Part shown: piece by piece, positions 36,267 to 44,841 of the stretch
Layout: every line of letters starts with the position of its first letter
Position numbering within the stretch: position 1 is the stretch's first letter
NCBI RefSeq assembly: GCF_000661915.1
Contig: NZ_CP007509.1
Coordinates: 2,046,001 to 2,110,000, forward strand
Reading direction: 5' to 3'
Origin: Stutzerimonas decontaminans
GTDB lineage: Bacteria; Pseudomonadota; Gammaproteobacteria; Pseudomonadales; Pseudomonadaceae
DNA length: 64,000 nt
Notes under the pieces: generated by a model
Told to the model about the DNA's origin: nothing
Databases searched by the model: none
What the model saw: only the letters and a program-made list of their open reading frames with translations
Made by a program: the position numbers and the translations under genes

Positions 36267-36881
36267 ATGGAGGAGGACGAACTCACCGCCATCCTGATGG
36301 GACCCCTGGCTTTCTTCCCTGCATCGGCGGTTTCGGCACTGTGGCGGGAGATCATCGGGACTCAAACGGATTGGCCGGAAGGCGAACCCGTGCGGGCCGG
36401 TGTCGAGTTCTGGCCTTCGCGGGTCCATTCAGGGCGCCGAATTGAACCCGATCTGCTGGTTTCGCTGCATTGGCGTGACGGTACTCGCCGGCTTCTGCTC
36501 GTCGAGTTCAAATGGCGCGCACCGTTGAGCGGGGAGCGGCAACTCCATAGACAGTGGCTGGATTTCCTGTGCGATGAAGAACGCGAGACAGCCCTTCACC
36601 TGTTCATCGCGCCGGAGGTTAGCCAGGGGCTGGGTGCGCTGGCCGAGGAAGATGTCTGGGGTCACCGGCTACTGCTCCGAACCTGGCAGGACATCCTGAA
36701 CAGCGCCGAGACTTTCAAGGGCGCTGGGCAATCGCCGCTCGCCGAATGGGCAGTACAGATCGAGAAGGTCCTCGGCCTGCTGGGAATCTCCGCATTCGGC
36801 GGCTTCCTGCGGCTGGGTCGTCCCTCGCTGCCGGAGCCTCGCAGCGCCGCCTTCTGGCATGGCACCGATATCGAATACTGA
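36267..36881 (+). CDS. PD-(D/E)XK nuclease-like protein
   Basis: A 204-residue protein read from ATG 36267 (GTG 36264 is equally possible), with GGAGGAGGG 13 bases upstream. The nuclease-type core is RIEPDLLVSLHWRDGTRRLLLVEFKWRAPLSGERQLHRQW (positions about 58-97): an Asp on the first strand, Glu-x-Lys on the next, and a following Gln. It lies 147 bp after the glycosylase-like gene and 41 bp before the next unknown gene. It may be the effector of a small three-gene module; no named system was recognised. Confidence 0.6.
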   Translation: MEEDELTAILMGPLAFFPASAVSALWREIIGTQTDWPEGEPVRAGVEFWPSRVHSGRRIEPDLLVSLHWRDGTRRLLLVEFKWRAPLSGERQLHRQWLDFLCDEERETALHLFIAPEVSQGLGALAEEDVWGHRLLLRTWQDILNSAETFKGAGQSPLAEWAVQIEKVLGLLGISAFGGFLRLGRPSLPEPRSAAFWHGTDIEY

Positions 36882-36922
36882 CCCCGGCGACTTTCTCGAA
36901 TGGATGAATTACAGGCATAACT

Positions 36923-37594
36923 ATGGATATTGGCAAGGCGATCACCGACAGTGCAACGTTTCTCGCGGGCGTATATCGAGAGAGCGGCAATCTTTCAAAC
37001 CTCCTCAAGCAGCAGATCAGTGCAGCGCTCCTGGATCCCGAATTGAAGGGGCTATTCCGGTCAACGGGGCCATGGATCGGTGCGTTCGAGGAAGATCCCA
37101 CTCGCTGCATGTACTACTCGCTTGGTGCGTCCCTGCCCCTGACGCGCAAAGGTAAACGCGTTACGGATTGCGCCCTCTTTTTCCAGATCAGTCTTGCCGG
37201 CGAGGGCATGGCAGCAGTCGGCTGCTCCGAACCGCTGCTACACATCGGGCTCTGGGATGAGCCGATCAGCTTCACCAACAATTACTATATGGGCTTTCCC
37301 CTCTTCAGCGAAGACGAGGTCGCCCCCGAGATCGATGGCGAGGTTCTGATGCGCTGGCAGGGCAACCCGCCCGCTGGGCTTTGGCTGTATAGCCTAAGGT
37401 TGGCAGCGGTAAATACACCGGACGACATTCAACGCAAGGTGGTCGAGCCGGTAAGGGCCCTTCTGGCCGGGCAGTCCGTTGAGGTGGCGTTGCCGGCCTC
37501 ATTGAGCGGAGTTGTTCGCTATCGCGCGCTGGCAGAAGACAATGGCAACTACTCGATCAGTTTTCTCGGTGACTCCAGCGCTCGACCTTGCTGA
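36923..37594 (+). CDS. Hypothetical protein, third gene of the plus-strand trio
   Basis: A 223-residue soluble protein with mostly beta structure in the middle (GMAAVGCSEPLLHIGLWDEPISFTNNYYMGF) and no recognisable catalytic motif. It starts MDIGKAITDSATFLAGVYRESGN, 41 bp after the nuclease-like gene. It converges on the caspase-like gene, with 208 bp between the stops. Function unknown; a sensor or immunity role in the trio would be a guess. Confidence 0.55.
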   Translation: MDIGKAITDSATFLAGVYRESGNLSNLLKQQISAALLDPELKGLFRSTGPWIGAFEEDPTRCMYYSLGASLPLTRKGKRVTDCALFFQISLAGEGMAAVGCSEPLLHIGLWDEPISFTNNYYMGFPLFSEDEVAPEIDGEVLMRWQGNPPAGLWLYSLRLAAVNTPDDIQRKVVEPVRALLAGQSVEVALPASLSGVVRYRALAEDNGNYSISFLGDSSARPC

Positions 37595-37802
37595 GTTGTC
37601 GGGGCCATCGTGGATGCGCTTGGGTTCGCCAGCCGCTGCGGCGACCTGCGGACCCTTTAGCCGGGTTCGCTTTCTTCGCGAGACCCCGGCCAAGCGGGTT
37701 GGCAGTTAACAACCTGCGCCTCCGCTTCATCGTGGCCACGTATATGGTCGCGGATACAATGCGATCGAATCGCGCCGCCGTTTGGATGGTGCGATTCGTA
37801 AA

Positions 37803-38540
37803 TTAGATTTCGTCACAGTCGTTCACTGCCAACTGGCATGCATCCCAGCATGTCCAAACTTCGTCAGTCACTTCGCGTGAACGCTGTCCCTGACCGCGAG
37901 GCTGGGAAAAGAATGCCAGGCCGTTCTTCAGTGGAACCGGCTCTCCTCGATCGCTAAGGCTGTCGTGCCCGATCCCGAAGGTGGGGCTAAAGCAGCTGAT
38001 GGAGTCTGCCAACGATCGACTGATCGACAGCCTGTCGTCAAAGGACTCTTGAGAAGCGAGGAGCATGCCTCGCACGATGGCCAAGTCAATCTGGGTGCTC
38101 TCGAACCAGAGGGCGGCACTTCGATAGGCTGCTATCCAGGCGATACTGGAGTCCTGAATCAGTGTGTTTATCGTTGCTCCAAGCGGCTTGTGTCGCGGGC
38201 CTGCCGAGAAACACGAGCCAAGCATGACACCGGTAATATTGGCCTTTCTGGACCCGACATTGCAGCTGACGAGGATATCCAGTATGCGAGCACCGGATAC
38301 CCGGCTCCCATCTCCGTGGCCGGCCACGTAAACGATCGCTTCGTCGTAATGGTGAGATGTGAGCTCATCAAACGCGACTCGAAAGCTGTGCAGATCGTAG
38401 TAGCGCGAATGAACGATGTCGACATCGCTGAATTGCTTTGCCATGCCTTCAAAAAACGGCAGAACGGAAGAGCGGTTTCGATCGCCATCATCGAGGTTCC
38501 ACGGACCTTCCATTATTAGCACTGCACTTCTATAGCTCAT
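37803..38540 (-). CDS. Caspase-fold (CHAT/C14-like) protease candidate
   Basis: A 245-residue protein whose ATG at 38540 overlaps the stop of the WYL gene by four bases. It shows a caspase-like dyad: a hydrophobic strand ending in IVYVAGHGDGS gives His75, and ITGVMLGSCFSAG gives Cys110. Both stand at strand ends, as in C14/CHAT proteases. A Ser-Phe-Arg-rich region and a C-terminal tail follow. Bacterial caspase-like proteases are effectors of abortive defence (gasdermin, CBASS and type III CRISPR-linked systems). Here it is coupled to a WYL regulator and lies downstream of a tandem AAA+ ATPase. The family call rests on the two motifs only. Confidence 0.6.
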   Translation of the reverse strand: MSYRSAVLIMEGPWNLDDGDRNRSSVLPFFEGMAKQFSDVDIVHSRYYDLHSFRVAFDELTSHHYDEAIVYVAGHGDGSRVSGARILDILVSCNVGSRKANITGVMLGSCFSAGPRHKPLGATINTLIQDSSIAWIAAYRSAALWFESTQIDLAIVRGMLLASQESFDDRLSISRSLADSISCFSPTFGIGHDSLSDRGEPVPLKNGLAFFSQPRGQGQRSREVTDEVWTCWDACQLAVNDCDEI

Positions 38541-39583
38541 GATGACTCCCTTGTTGATCCTTCGGTTTCCGCAGATTGAAGTTTCAGCGCTTCTTGCAGG
38601 CGCTGTGTGATCGCTTCTTTTAGTAAATACGGCTTGTCGATACGAATCGATCCGGCATGCGACAGGATCCACCACCGAAGCTCCCAGCTGTCGGCTACGG
38701 TAGCCGTCAGCGTCGCGCCTTCCGGCAGTGGCGAGATCTCCATATCCTGTGAAAGAGGCGTCTCGCGCATGAGCCGCGCCAGACCCTCGCTGACCCATGC
38801 TTCGAGCCGGATTGAGATACCGTTGCCGAACTGCATGGCACCACTCTCTATGTAGCGCTGCAGATTGAAATCCGGTGGGCGAGTGGCTGGGTGTTCAATC
38901 GCAACGGCCGCCTGGATCCGGTGGAGGACGAACCGCCGGACATCTTCGAAGGGTTCGGCAATTGCGATCAGGTAGGTGACCTGCCCGCGCTGAACCAGTC
39001 CGAGCGGGCTGAGCGTCAGGTCGAAGGTCTGGTCCTTGTGAGCCGCGTAGTAGCGGCATCTAATCTGCAGATCGTTCAGCAGTGCGTCCTGTACCTGCTC
39101 AAGAACGTCCTTGTCGATTACGGGTGCAAGCAGTGAAAGGGCAGGCTGGACGCTGGCGACCTTATCCGCCCAGCGTGCCGATGCGCTTTCTGCACTGAGA
39201 GATTCGAGCTTGCGATGTGCCTGCTCGAACTTGGGCTCAAGGACAGCGAGCAGGTTGGCTGGGACCAGCGGACGAATACTGCCTTCGACGAGCCGCATCG
39301 TCAGTGCATCGCAGATCGAGAGGCCTGGCAACTCGGCGGTCGAACCTGGGGTCCAATACCAGCCGAAGGGCGTTCCCTTGCTGTTGCACTGCAGGGGAAA
39401 CAGCCTTGAGAGTTCGACGAGGTCGCGCTCGACAGTACGCTTGCTGGTCGGGTGGCCGGCCTGTTCCAGACCTTTCTGAAGATCGGCTGCAGTAACACCC
39501 GGCGCCCTGACGGGCAGGATCTTCAGCAGCTCCCACTGGCGAGCCAGGGTCGAGCGGGTAGAGCTGGCGGGCACGTATCCCAC
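38537..39583 (-). CDS. WYL-domain transcriptional regulator
   Basis: A 348-residue regulator. Residues 10-75 form a winged helix (ADLQKGLEQAGHPTSKRTVERDLVELSRLF), and 165-260 form the WYL domain (RCRYYAAHKDQ, LSPLGLVQRGQVTYLIAI, RRFVLHRIQAAV). A C-terminal WCX-like part follows. WYL proteins such as BrxR and CapW control defence operons and respond to nucleic-acid ligands. It overlaps the caspase-like gene by four bases and lies 123 bp after the unknown gene upstream, so it may repress its own operon until infection. Confidence 0.85.
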   Translation of the reverse strand: MGYVPASSTRSTLARQWELLKILPVRAPGVTAADLQKGLEQAGHPTSKRTVERDLVELSRLFPLQCNSKGTPFGWYWTPGSTAELPGLSICDALTMRLVEGSIRPLVPANLLAVLEPKFEQAHRKLESLSAESASARWADKVASVQPALSLLAPVIDKDVLEQVQDALLNDLQIRCRYYAAHKDQTFDLTLSPLGLVQRGQVTYLIAIAEPFEDVRRFVLHRIQAAVAIEHPATRPPDFNLQRYIESGAMQFGNGISIRLEAWVSEGLARLMRETPLSQDMEISPLPEGATLTATVADSWELRWWILSHAGSIRIDKPYLLKEAITQRLQEALKLQSAETEGSTRESS

Positions 39584-39706
39584 TCCTTGGCGTCATCATT
39601 CCTTGATGGCGTTTTACCATTATTTGAGCAGGCGCGTCACCAGACGGCTTGCATCCGACGCGTCTATATCAGCGTTCAGGCCCGTGTCTGATTTCAAGGC
39701 GTTGAC

Positions 39707-40477
39707 CTAAAGGGTAAGGCTGGAAATCCATGCTTCACGTGTTTCGCGAAGCCGCTGGCGATTGTGGAAGATGAAGCGACCCAGCGCAGCAGCGGCTTCC
39801 CAGAGTCCGGTCAGATCTCTACCAGGGACAACCTGGTTCTGTAGCGTCTCGCCGAGAGCAGAGCCGTTGACCTGGATGGCTTCACACTCAATACCGTTTC
39901 GGCTCGCATCGTCTAGCAGGTGACGCGCCCATTCCGCGTTCACCTCGTCGATGAGCTCCATATGGAGCGGTACCGATGGCTGGGCGGAAGGCAAAGGGCA
40001 CGAGCCGCCCCCAAGGACCGGAGGCAGGGGAGGGCTCCGCACATCACGGGCATGCTTGCCTTGGCAGGAACTCCAGGTCTCGCAACCGACGGCCGACAGT
40101 GCCTTTACAAGCAACGCTATTCGAGGATCCAGCACCGTAAGCGGTATCCTGGGGCGAAACCGGTTTCGCCCGAAGCGATCGCCTCCGGTGCAAGCCGGAA
40201 GCTCGACGCACGACTCGACATGCCGACCTTCGAACAATGCATCCATATCGGTTGTACTCAGTGGCTGGTCCGGCACGCGGAGACGGAACGGCAGTGTGTC
40301 CACTGGCCAGGGTGTAAGAGCACTATCCAGTCCCAAGCGCCTCAGGCAGGTCTGAAGGACACGTGCATCGCCCGGCAGGACCATCTCGTTTGTTAGGAGA
40401 ATCGTGCTCCGCTGCGTCTCAACGAGAAACCCGCGGTTAAGAAGTGCTTCGGATAACAATGCCATGGCCGTGCTCAA
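39707..40477 (-). CDS. Hypothetical protein coupled to the tandem AAA+ ATPase
   Basis: A 256-residue protein starting inside the stop of the AAA+ gene (ATGA overlap). The N-terminal 75 residues are mixed (LSEALLNRGFLVETQRSTILLTNEMVLPG). The middle holds cysteines and a conserved-looking PRIALLVKALSAVGCETWSSCQGKHARDVRSPPLPPVLGGG, and the rest is helical. No family was recognised. Close coupling suggests it works with the ATPase as adaptor, substrate or effector. Confidence 0.6.
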   Translation of the reverse strand: MSTAMALLSEALLNRGFLVETQRSTILLTNEMVLPGDARVLQTCLRRLGLDSALTPWPVDTLPFRLRVPDQPLSTTDMDALFEGRHVESCVELPACTGGDRFGRNRFRPRIPLTVLDPRIALLVKALSAVGCETWSSCQGKHARDVRSPPLPPVLGGGSCPLPSAQPSVPLHMELIDEVNAEWARHLLDDASRNGIECEAIQVNGSALGETLQNQVVPGRDLTGLWEAAAALGRFIFHNRQRLRETREAWISSLTL

Positions 40478-42630
40478 TGGACGAAGCCGATTGGCTGGGC
40501 GCTGCGCGCCTGCTTCATCGACGCCTCGGCAAGGACCGCCTCGATCATGTCGCTTGCGGACCTGAACGGCTTGAAGCGAGCGCGCCTGGATACCGCAGCG
40601 AAATCGCCGGGGGTGACTGTCGTGTGTCTAAGCAGTCGGGCCAGCGACAGCGTTGCCGGGCGCCGCAGTTCCATCTCCGCAAGGTGCTGGTCGAGAAGGG
40701 CGGAGATCTGCTCCGGCTTCAGGTAGCCGAAATGGATCTTCAGGTCGAAACGTCGCATCGCTGCCGGGTCCAGGTTGTCCATGAGATTGGTCGAGGCGAT
40801 GAACAGGCCCCGGTAGCTTTCCATCTGCGTGAGCATTTCATTGACCGCACTGACTTCCCAGCTATGACGGGCCGTCCGCCGGTCCTGTAGGAACGTATCT
40901 ACCTCATCGAGAAGCAGAACGGCGCCATCCCGGCTCGCCGTTTCGAAAGCCTCGGCGAAATTGCGCTCGGTCATACCGACGTAGGGCGACACGAGATCGG
41001 ATGCCCGGCGGCTGTGCAGCGGTTGACCCAGCTCTCTGGCGATCCACCGTCCGAATGCCGTCTTTCCGGTGCCTGATGGCCCGTAGAAGCACAGGCGCGC
41101 TTCCCTGTGTTGGCGAATGCCTTCGACCAGCTCTTGAAGCCCTTGGTCCGCGTTGACCAGATCGGGGCTGTAGAAAGCGGGGAGGTTTTCGTAACCATGA
41201 GAGGCCAATGACGGAAAGCCTTGGGCAACCAGCGTTGCGTCGACCAGTCGCTCGACCGATGGGCCAAGATCGTCGACGTGGGGCGAAGTCGTTTCTGCCA
41301 CCGCGATTGCTCGGGTGATAACCGCAGGGGTGAGCTGTTCATGTTCGGCAAGGCGCGTGGCAACCGGTTCGTTTACACGTCCGCCGCTAGCGACCTCAAT
41401 AAGATGGCGGCGCTGCGCCCGCGGCGGATTGTCGAGATTCAGGACGATGTCGAAGCGCCGAATGTACGCGTTGTCGAGCGCATCGATTCTGTTGGTCAGC
41501 CAGAAGCAGGGGATCGGATTCTCTTCCAGCATACGGTTGGTCCAGCCTTTGTGCCGTGGGCGCTCCCCAAGCACTGCGGCCAAGCCGTCGGTTGCACTGA
41601 ACAGGTCTTCAATCTCGTCCATCACCAATAGTGCGCGGCGCGAGGCCAGGACGGATGTTGCCGAGCGCAATGCGGATAGTCGTCCTGGCCCGTCGATGGG
41701 ATCGCCGTTCTGGTCAGTACAACTGATCTCGAAGAGTTCGGCATTCAGGCTAGAGGCGATCAGGCGTGTAAGCTCGCTCTTGCCCGTCCCCGGTGGACCG
41801 TACAGCAGAACGTTCACACCGCCTAGATTGCGTTCGAGGGCAACGCTCAGGTGCTCCTCAGTCATCTTCAGCATCGGCGCCACGTGGCGGTAATCGTCAC
41901 GAACCATCCTTGGGGTGGGCGCAAATCGAAAGGCACCAGCGAACAGCCCAATTAGGTCGCCCTGGTGATGGCAGAGCTGGAATGCAAGATCAGTGCTTTC
42001 GGTCTGCAGAACGCTTCCCAGATCCTCCCGGTGCGACCAGCGACCGAAGGTATCGATCAGCCCCGCTCTCAGCAGTGTTCCAGAGCGAGCCAGGTTGTCG
42101 CGAACCCGGTCCTGCGGAAACTCCAGCAGGTTAGCTAGCACCCTCAGCATCCGGTTGAAGCTGACCGGCCCGATGAACCGGCTGCACTCGTGCAGGAGCG
42201 TATCGCTCGAAAGCAGCGCACTGAATGCAAGGATCCTACGGTCTACCTCGTCCAATCCGACCAGGTTGCCGAGCGTTTCCACATTGCTGCGCAAGGGTTC
42301 TGGCAGTACCAAGCCGGGAAAGCGTTTTAGATGAGCCCGGCGTTCTTCGCGAAGCTGGAGCAAGACGCGCCTATAAAAGCTTGTACTTGGTTCGTCGCCG
42401 TTTCTGCGAGTTCGGCGGCGCATGACAGGCTCGCCGTCCTCTTCCTCACTGCAGCCATCGAGAACAAGCACTCCGAGGCACTCCGCAATGTCATTGTCCC
42501 TGAATCCCTCGCCGGTAACGAACTCGGCACAGCCGCCCATGTCCAGCAGCAGCGCATACATCCACCGCACAACGACCGGTGGGGTTTCGTGCGTCAAGCC
42601 GATAGAAGAAATTGCACTGGAATGGGACAT
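40474..42630 (-). CDS. Tandem AAA+ ATPase (two CDC48-like modules)
   Basis: A 718-residue protein with a strong ribosome-binding site (AGGAGGT). After a 250-residue helical N-terminal region come two AAA+ modules. In the first, Walker A is GPPGTGKS (278-285) and Walker B ALLVMDEIED (about 333-342). In the second, Walker A is GPSGTGKT (517-524) and Walker B VLLLDEVDTF (about 570), followed by a STN sensor and RRFD arginine fingers. It resembles CDC48-type remodelers that unfold proteins. It heads the operon of ATPase, unknown protein, WYL regulator and caspase-like protease, so it could deliver substrates to the protease or act as the infection sensor. That is inference. Confidence 0.85.
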   Translation of the reverse strand: MSHSSAISSIGLTHETPPVVVRWMYALLLDMGGCAEFVTGEGFRDNDIAECLGVLVLDGCSEEEDGEPVMRRRTRRNGDEPSTSFYRRVLLQLREERRAHLKRFPGLVLPEPLRSNVETLGNLVGLDEVDRRILAFSALLSSDTLLHECSRFIGPVSFNRMLRVLANLLEFPQDRVRDNLARSGTLLRAGLIDTFGRWSHREDLGSVLQTESTDLAFQLCHHQGDLIGLFAGAFRFAPTPRMVRDDYRHVAPMLKMTEEHLSVALERNLGGVNVLLYGPPGTGKSELTRLIASSLNAELFEISCTDQNGDPIDGPGRLSALRSATSVLASRRALLVMDEIEDLFSATDGLAAVLGERPRHKGWTNRMLEENPIPCFWLTNRIDALDNAYIRRFDIVLNLDNPPRAQRRHLIEVASGGRVNEPVATRLAEHEQLTPAVITRAIAVAETTSPHVDDLGPSVERLVDATLVAQGFPSLASHGYENLPAFYSPDLVNADQGLQELVEGIRQHREARLCFYGPSGTGKTAFGRWIARELGQPLHSRRASDLVSPYVGMTERNFAEAFETASRDGAVLLLDEVDTFLQDRRTARHSWEVSAVNEMLTQMESYRGLFIASTNLMDNLDPAAMRRFDLKIHFGYLKPEQISALLDQHLAEMELRRPATLSLARLLRHTTVTPGDFAAVSRRARFKPFRSASDMIEAVLAEASMKQARSAQPIGFVH

Positions 42631-42943
42631 CGTTACCTCCTGTGATCAATGGAGGTAGAGTCGCGTAGCGGTGCGACGGAATACGTCGCGATCATTCGTC
42701 CCAGCTTCGCCCTGTAGCTCAGGAGTCATGCGATGAAGAGGGATAAAAACGCTTTGGGGAATAAAGCAGGTGCTTGAAAGACTTGGCTTTTGCGCGCATG
42801 CGTCGCGCTTGTCCTGATCACGTGACCTAGGTCACGCAATCGTATTCGATGCCTGGGACCATCAATGGCAACGGGATGCCGGGGGTGCTCACGCCCGCTG
42901 CCCGCTACGTACGAATGGCGAGCATTACAACCTGACGGAGGCA
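42631..42943. other. Intergenic region upstream of the AAA+ operon
   Basis: No supported gene. The stretch presumably holds the minus-strand promoter of the AAA+ operon. A 10-bp palindrome-like element, TGACCTAGGTCA, is seen near 42823-42834 and could be an operator. Confidence 0.4.
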
Positions 42944-43273
42944 ATGTGGAACCCCAGGCCCGGGCACACCCGCTTGCAGCGGCACGTCGACATGCTTCTG
43001 GCGGTTGAGCGCAAGCCGCATGCGATCGTACCGGTGGCAGTCGATCCCAATGCGAAGCCGAACGGGGGCGCAAAGGGTTGGCTTCCGCTCGTTCTGCATG
43101 GCTACGTCGAGGTTAAAGATGATGGGGAAGGTCTGGTTCTGTACAGACCGGGCAATCATGCTTGGTGCGAGATGATGCAGACCTACCGCATCGTCGCTGT
43201 ACCGGGTGTCGTAGGGTGGCGGACGAGCTCGCTACGTTCATTTAGTGTGATGAACAACAACGCTTTCCCATGA
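42944..43273 (+). CDS. Short hypothetical gene, probably truncated by a junction
   Basis: A 109-residue frame with GGAGG close upstream of ATG 42944. The first 90 residues look protein-like (TRLQRHVDMLLAVERKPHAIVPVAVDPN, LVLHGYVEVKDDGEGLVLYRPGNHAW). In-frame sense-like sequence continues upstream without a start codon. The last 15 residues run into antisense of a lipoprotein-gene remnant beginning at 43249, so the natural C-terminus is probably lost. No family was recognised. It is more likely a fragment than a working gene. Confidence 0.35.
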   Translation: MWNPRPGHTRLQRHVDMLLAVERKPHAIVPVAVDPNAKPNGGAKGWLPLVLHGYVEVKDDGEGLVLYRPGNHAWCEMMQTYRIVAVPGVVGWRTSSLRSFSVMNNNAFP

Positions 43274-43320
43274 TCCAGCACCATCGGCGGCGTCCTTCTA
43301 CCTTCCGGGTGGCGCTTCGG
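43249..43320 (-). pseudogene. Remnant of the lipoprotein gene (left of the peptide cluster)
   Basis: Seventy-two bases match 48700-48771 in the intact lipoprotein gene with five differences and the same orientation. On the minus strand they encode a segment like RTPPMVLDHGKALLF. It lies just left of the GGTV peptide cluster, while the intact gene lies just right, so the cluster is bracketed by copies. Confidence 0.75.
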
Positions 43321-43602
43321 CAACCGCACAATTGATTTACAGAAGACTCAAGGGTTTAGCTGATTCCCTTGAATATGGTAGCTATCAAGAGAAGGGTGCT
43401 TAGGGCCGAGGGTGACGAGAAAAGCCGTTGCTCGCTTAGCCTTGCTCCAACGCAATGGAGGTCTCGCTACGCGACGAAAAGAGCGCCCGAGGCTTATGCT
43501 GCACTTGTGCATGAGCGTCGGATTGGGTTTTGCTTCCGGCGTTTCTAACAAACGGAGCGCCGTGGCGAGGTCACGTTGCTCTACAAGCGAAGGAAGGAAC
43601 TG

Positions 43603-44400
43603 ATGGCCGGCGAGGACTGGGCGGTACGAGCGCCACAAACCAGATTGGAGCGCATGGAAGCTTACTTTAGTGGTTTCGGTTTTGAGCCTCACCGCCACGA
43701 CACTTATGCAGTAGGACGGACGCTTGCAGGAGTCCATAGCTTCCGCTATCGAGACGGCATGAAGCACAGCCTGCCGGGCGGGACGATCGTAATTCACCCT
43801 GATGAATTGCACGACGGCGAGGCTGGAGGCATCGATGGATTTCACTATCGGATTCTCTACATCGAGCCCGCTCTGTTACAGAAGGCGCTTGGCGGAACGA
43901 CGTTGCCGTTCGTACCAGATGGGATTTCACGAGATCCGCGCCTTTACGCAGCTACGCAGACGTTAATGCAAGAAATGGACTGCGTAATCGAGCCGCTTGA
44001 GGAAGAGGACGCCATCTACGATCTTGCCCAGGCGCTTGCTGCCGTTTCGGGCATTAGAAAACGTCGGCGGACTTTAAACTACACGGCTGCTGAGCGTGCT
44101 CGTGAATTCATTCACAGCGCCTTGGACTCGGTCATATCGCTAGATCAGCTCGAAGCGGCCAGTGGTCGGGATCGTTGGAGTCTTTCCCGTGATTTCAGGG
44201 CGCTGTATGGAACGAGTCCTTACCGGTATCTGACAATGCGGCGTTTGGACCAAGTCAGACGACAGCTACTGGCGGGGCAGCCGTTGATCGACGCTGCGTT
44301 GAGCCTTGGCTTTGCCGATCAGAGCCACATGACCCGCCATTTCAAGAAAGCTTACGGAATCTCTCCGGCGCGGTGGCTCGAAATGCTACGCCGTTGCTGA
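43603..44400 (+). CDS. AraC-family regulator of the peptide cluster
   Basis: A 265-residue regulator from ATG 43603. The N-terminal cupin-like ligand domain has FEPHRHDTYAVGR, LPGGTIVIHPDELHDG and YRILYIEP. The C-terminal AraC helix-turn-helix pair has SLDQLEAASGRDRWSLSRDFRALYGTSPYRYLTMRR and DAALSLGFADQSHMTRHFKKAYGISP. AraC regulators of this type often sit beside AzlCD or LysE exporters and respond to amino acids. It is co-directional with the peptide gene 204 bp downstream and is the likely activator. The preceding 43321-43602 holds no other gene. Confidence 0.9.
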   Translation: MAGEDWAVRAPQTRLERMEAYFSGFGFEPHRHDTYAVGRTLAGVHSFRYRDGMKHSLPGGTIVIHPDELHDGEAGGIDGFHYRILYIEPALLQKALGGTTLPFVPDGISRDPRLYAATQTLMQEMDCVIEPLEEEDAIYDLAQALAAVSGIRKRRRTLNYTAAERAREFIHSALDSVISLDQLEAASGRDRWSLSRDFRALYGTSPYRYLTMRRLDQVRRQLLAGQPLIDAALSLGFADQSHMTRHFKKAYGISPARWLEMLRRC

Positions 44401-44604
44401 GCTCGATGTTTCCCAAAGCTGCACGATCGTTCAAGACCCCCAAAATACCCTCTCTCTAGACTCGTTCTCGCAGTGCGCGCTGGTAAAGCACCGCGGCTGC
44501 GGCTCTAGGTCGGCTGCTTCGTTCGGCCTGGCGCGTGGTCACTCACGGAGTATCTGAAGGGGCTCCCGAATCCATCGGCCCCGAAGAAAAAGAGAGGAAT
44601 CTTA

Positions 44605-44769
44605 ATGAGCACAAACCATATCTCGACAATCGGCGGAACAGTTGGCGGCACCGTTGGTGGCACTGTAGGTGGCACGGTGGGCGGAACAGTTGGCGGGACG
44701 GTCGGTGGTACCGTTGGCGGCACCTTTGCCGTAGGCGGAATGCAGTTGAGCCACCGACTGACGAAGTGA
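44605..44769 (+). CDS. Candidate RiPP precursor with eight GGTV/GGTF repeats
   Basis: A 54-residue peptide too short for usual gene finding. AGAGGAAT lies just upstream of ATG 44605. The sequence is a nine-residue leader (MSTNHISTI), seven GGTV units and one GGTF unit (residues 10-41), then AVGGMQLSHRLTK and a stop. The twelve-base DNA units differ almost only at third codon positions (gga/ggc/ggt/ggg, aca/acc/act/acg, gtt/gta/gtg/gtc), which argues that this frame is translated and selected. A radical SAM/SPASM gene starts 72 bp downstream, so the peptide is the probable substrate. There is no N-terminal signal. The product could be a repeat-modified peptide or a source of several identical small units. 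Confidence 0.75.
   Translation: MSTNHISTIGGTVGGTVGGTVGGTVGGTVGGTVGGTVGGTFAVGGMQLSHRLTK
44632..44727 (+). repeat. Eight in-frame 12-bp units encoding GGTV/GGTF
   Basis: Eight tandem codon blocks within the peptide gene, 96 bp in total. Differences between units are almost all synonymous; the last unit changes Val to Phe. This is unlike a recent slippage array, in which unit copies would be identical. Confidence 0.9.
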
Positions 44770-44841
44770 CCGTCATTGGCGGCGCCGGTTTTGGCGTCGC
44801 CTTTCCAGACCTATGGTCATCGCGCCTACGGAGAGTGCAAG

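Noticed and set aside
44505..44723. Minus-strand frame with repeated PPTV units opposite the GGTV peptide
   Set aside because: It is the complement of the repeat. Third-position variation is synonymous only in the plus-strand GGTV frame, and no ribosome-binding site precedes the minus frame.
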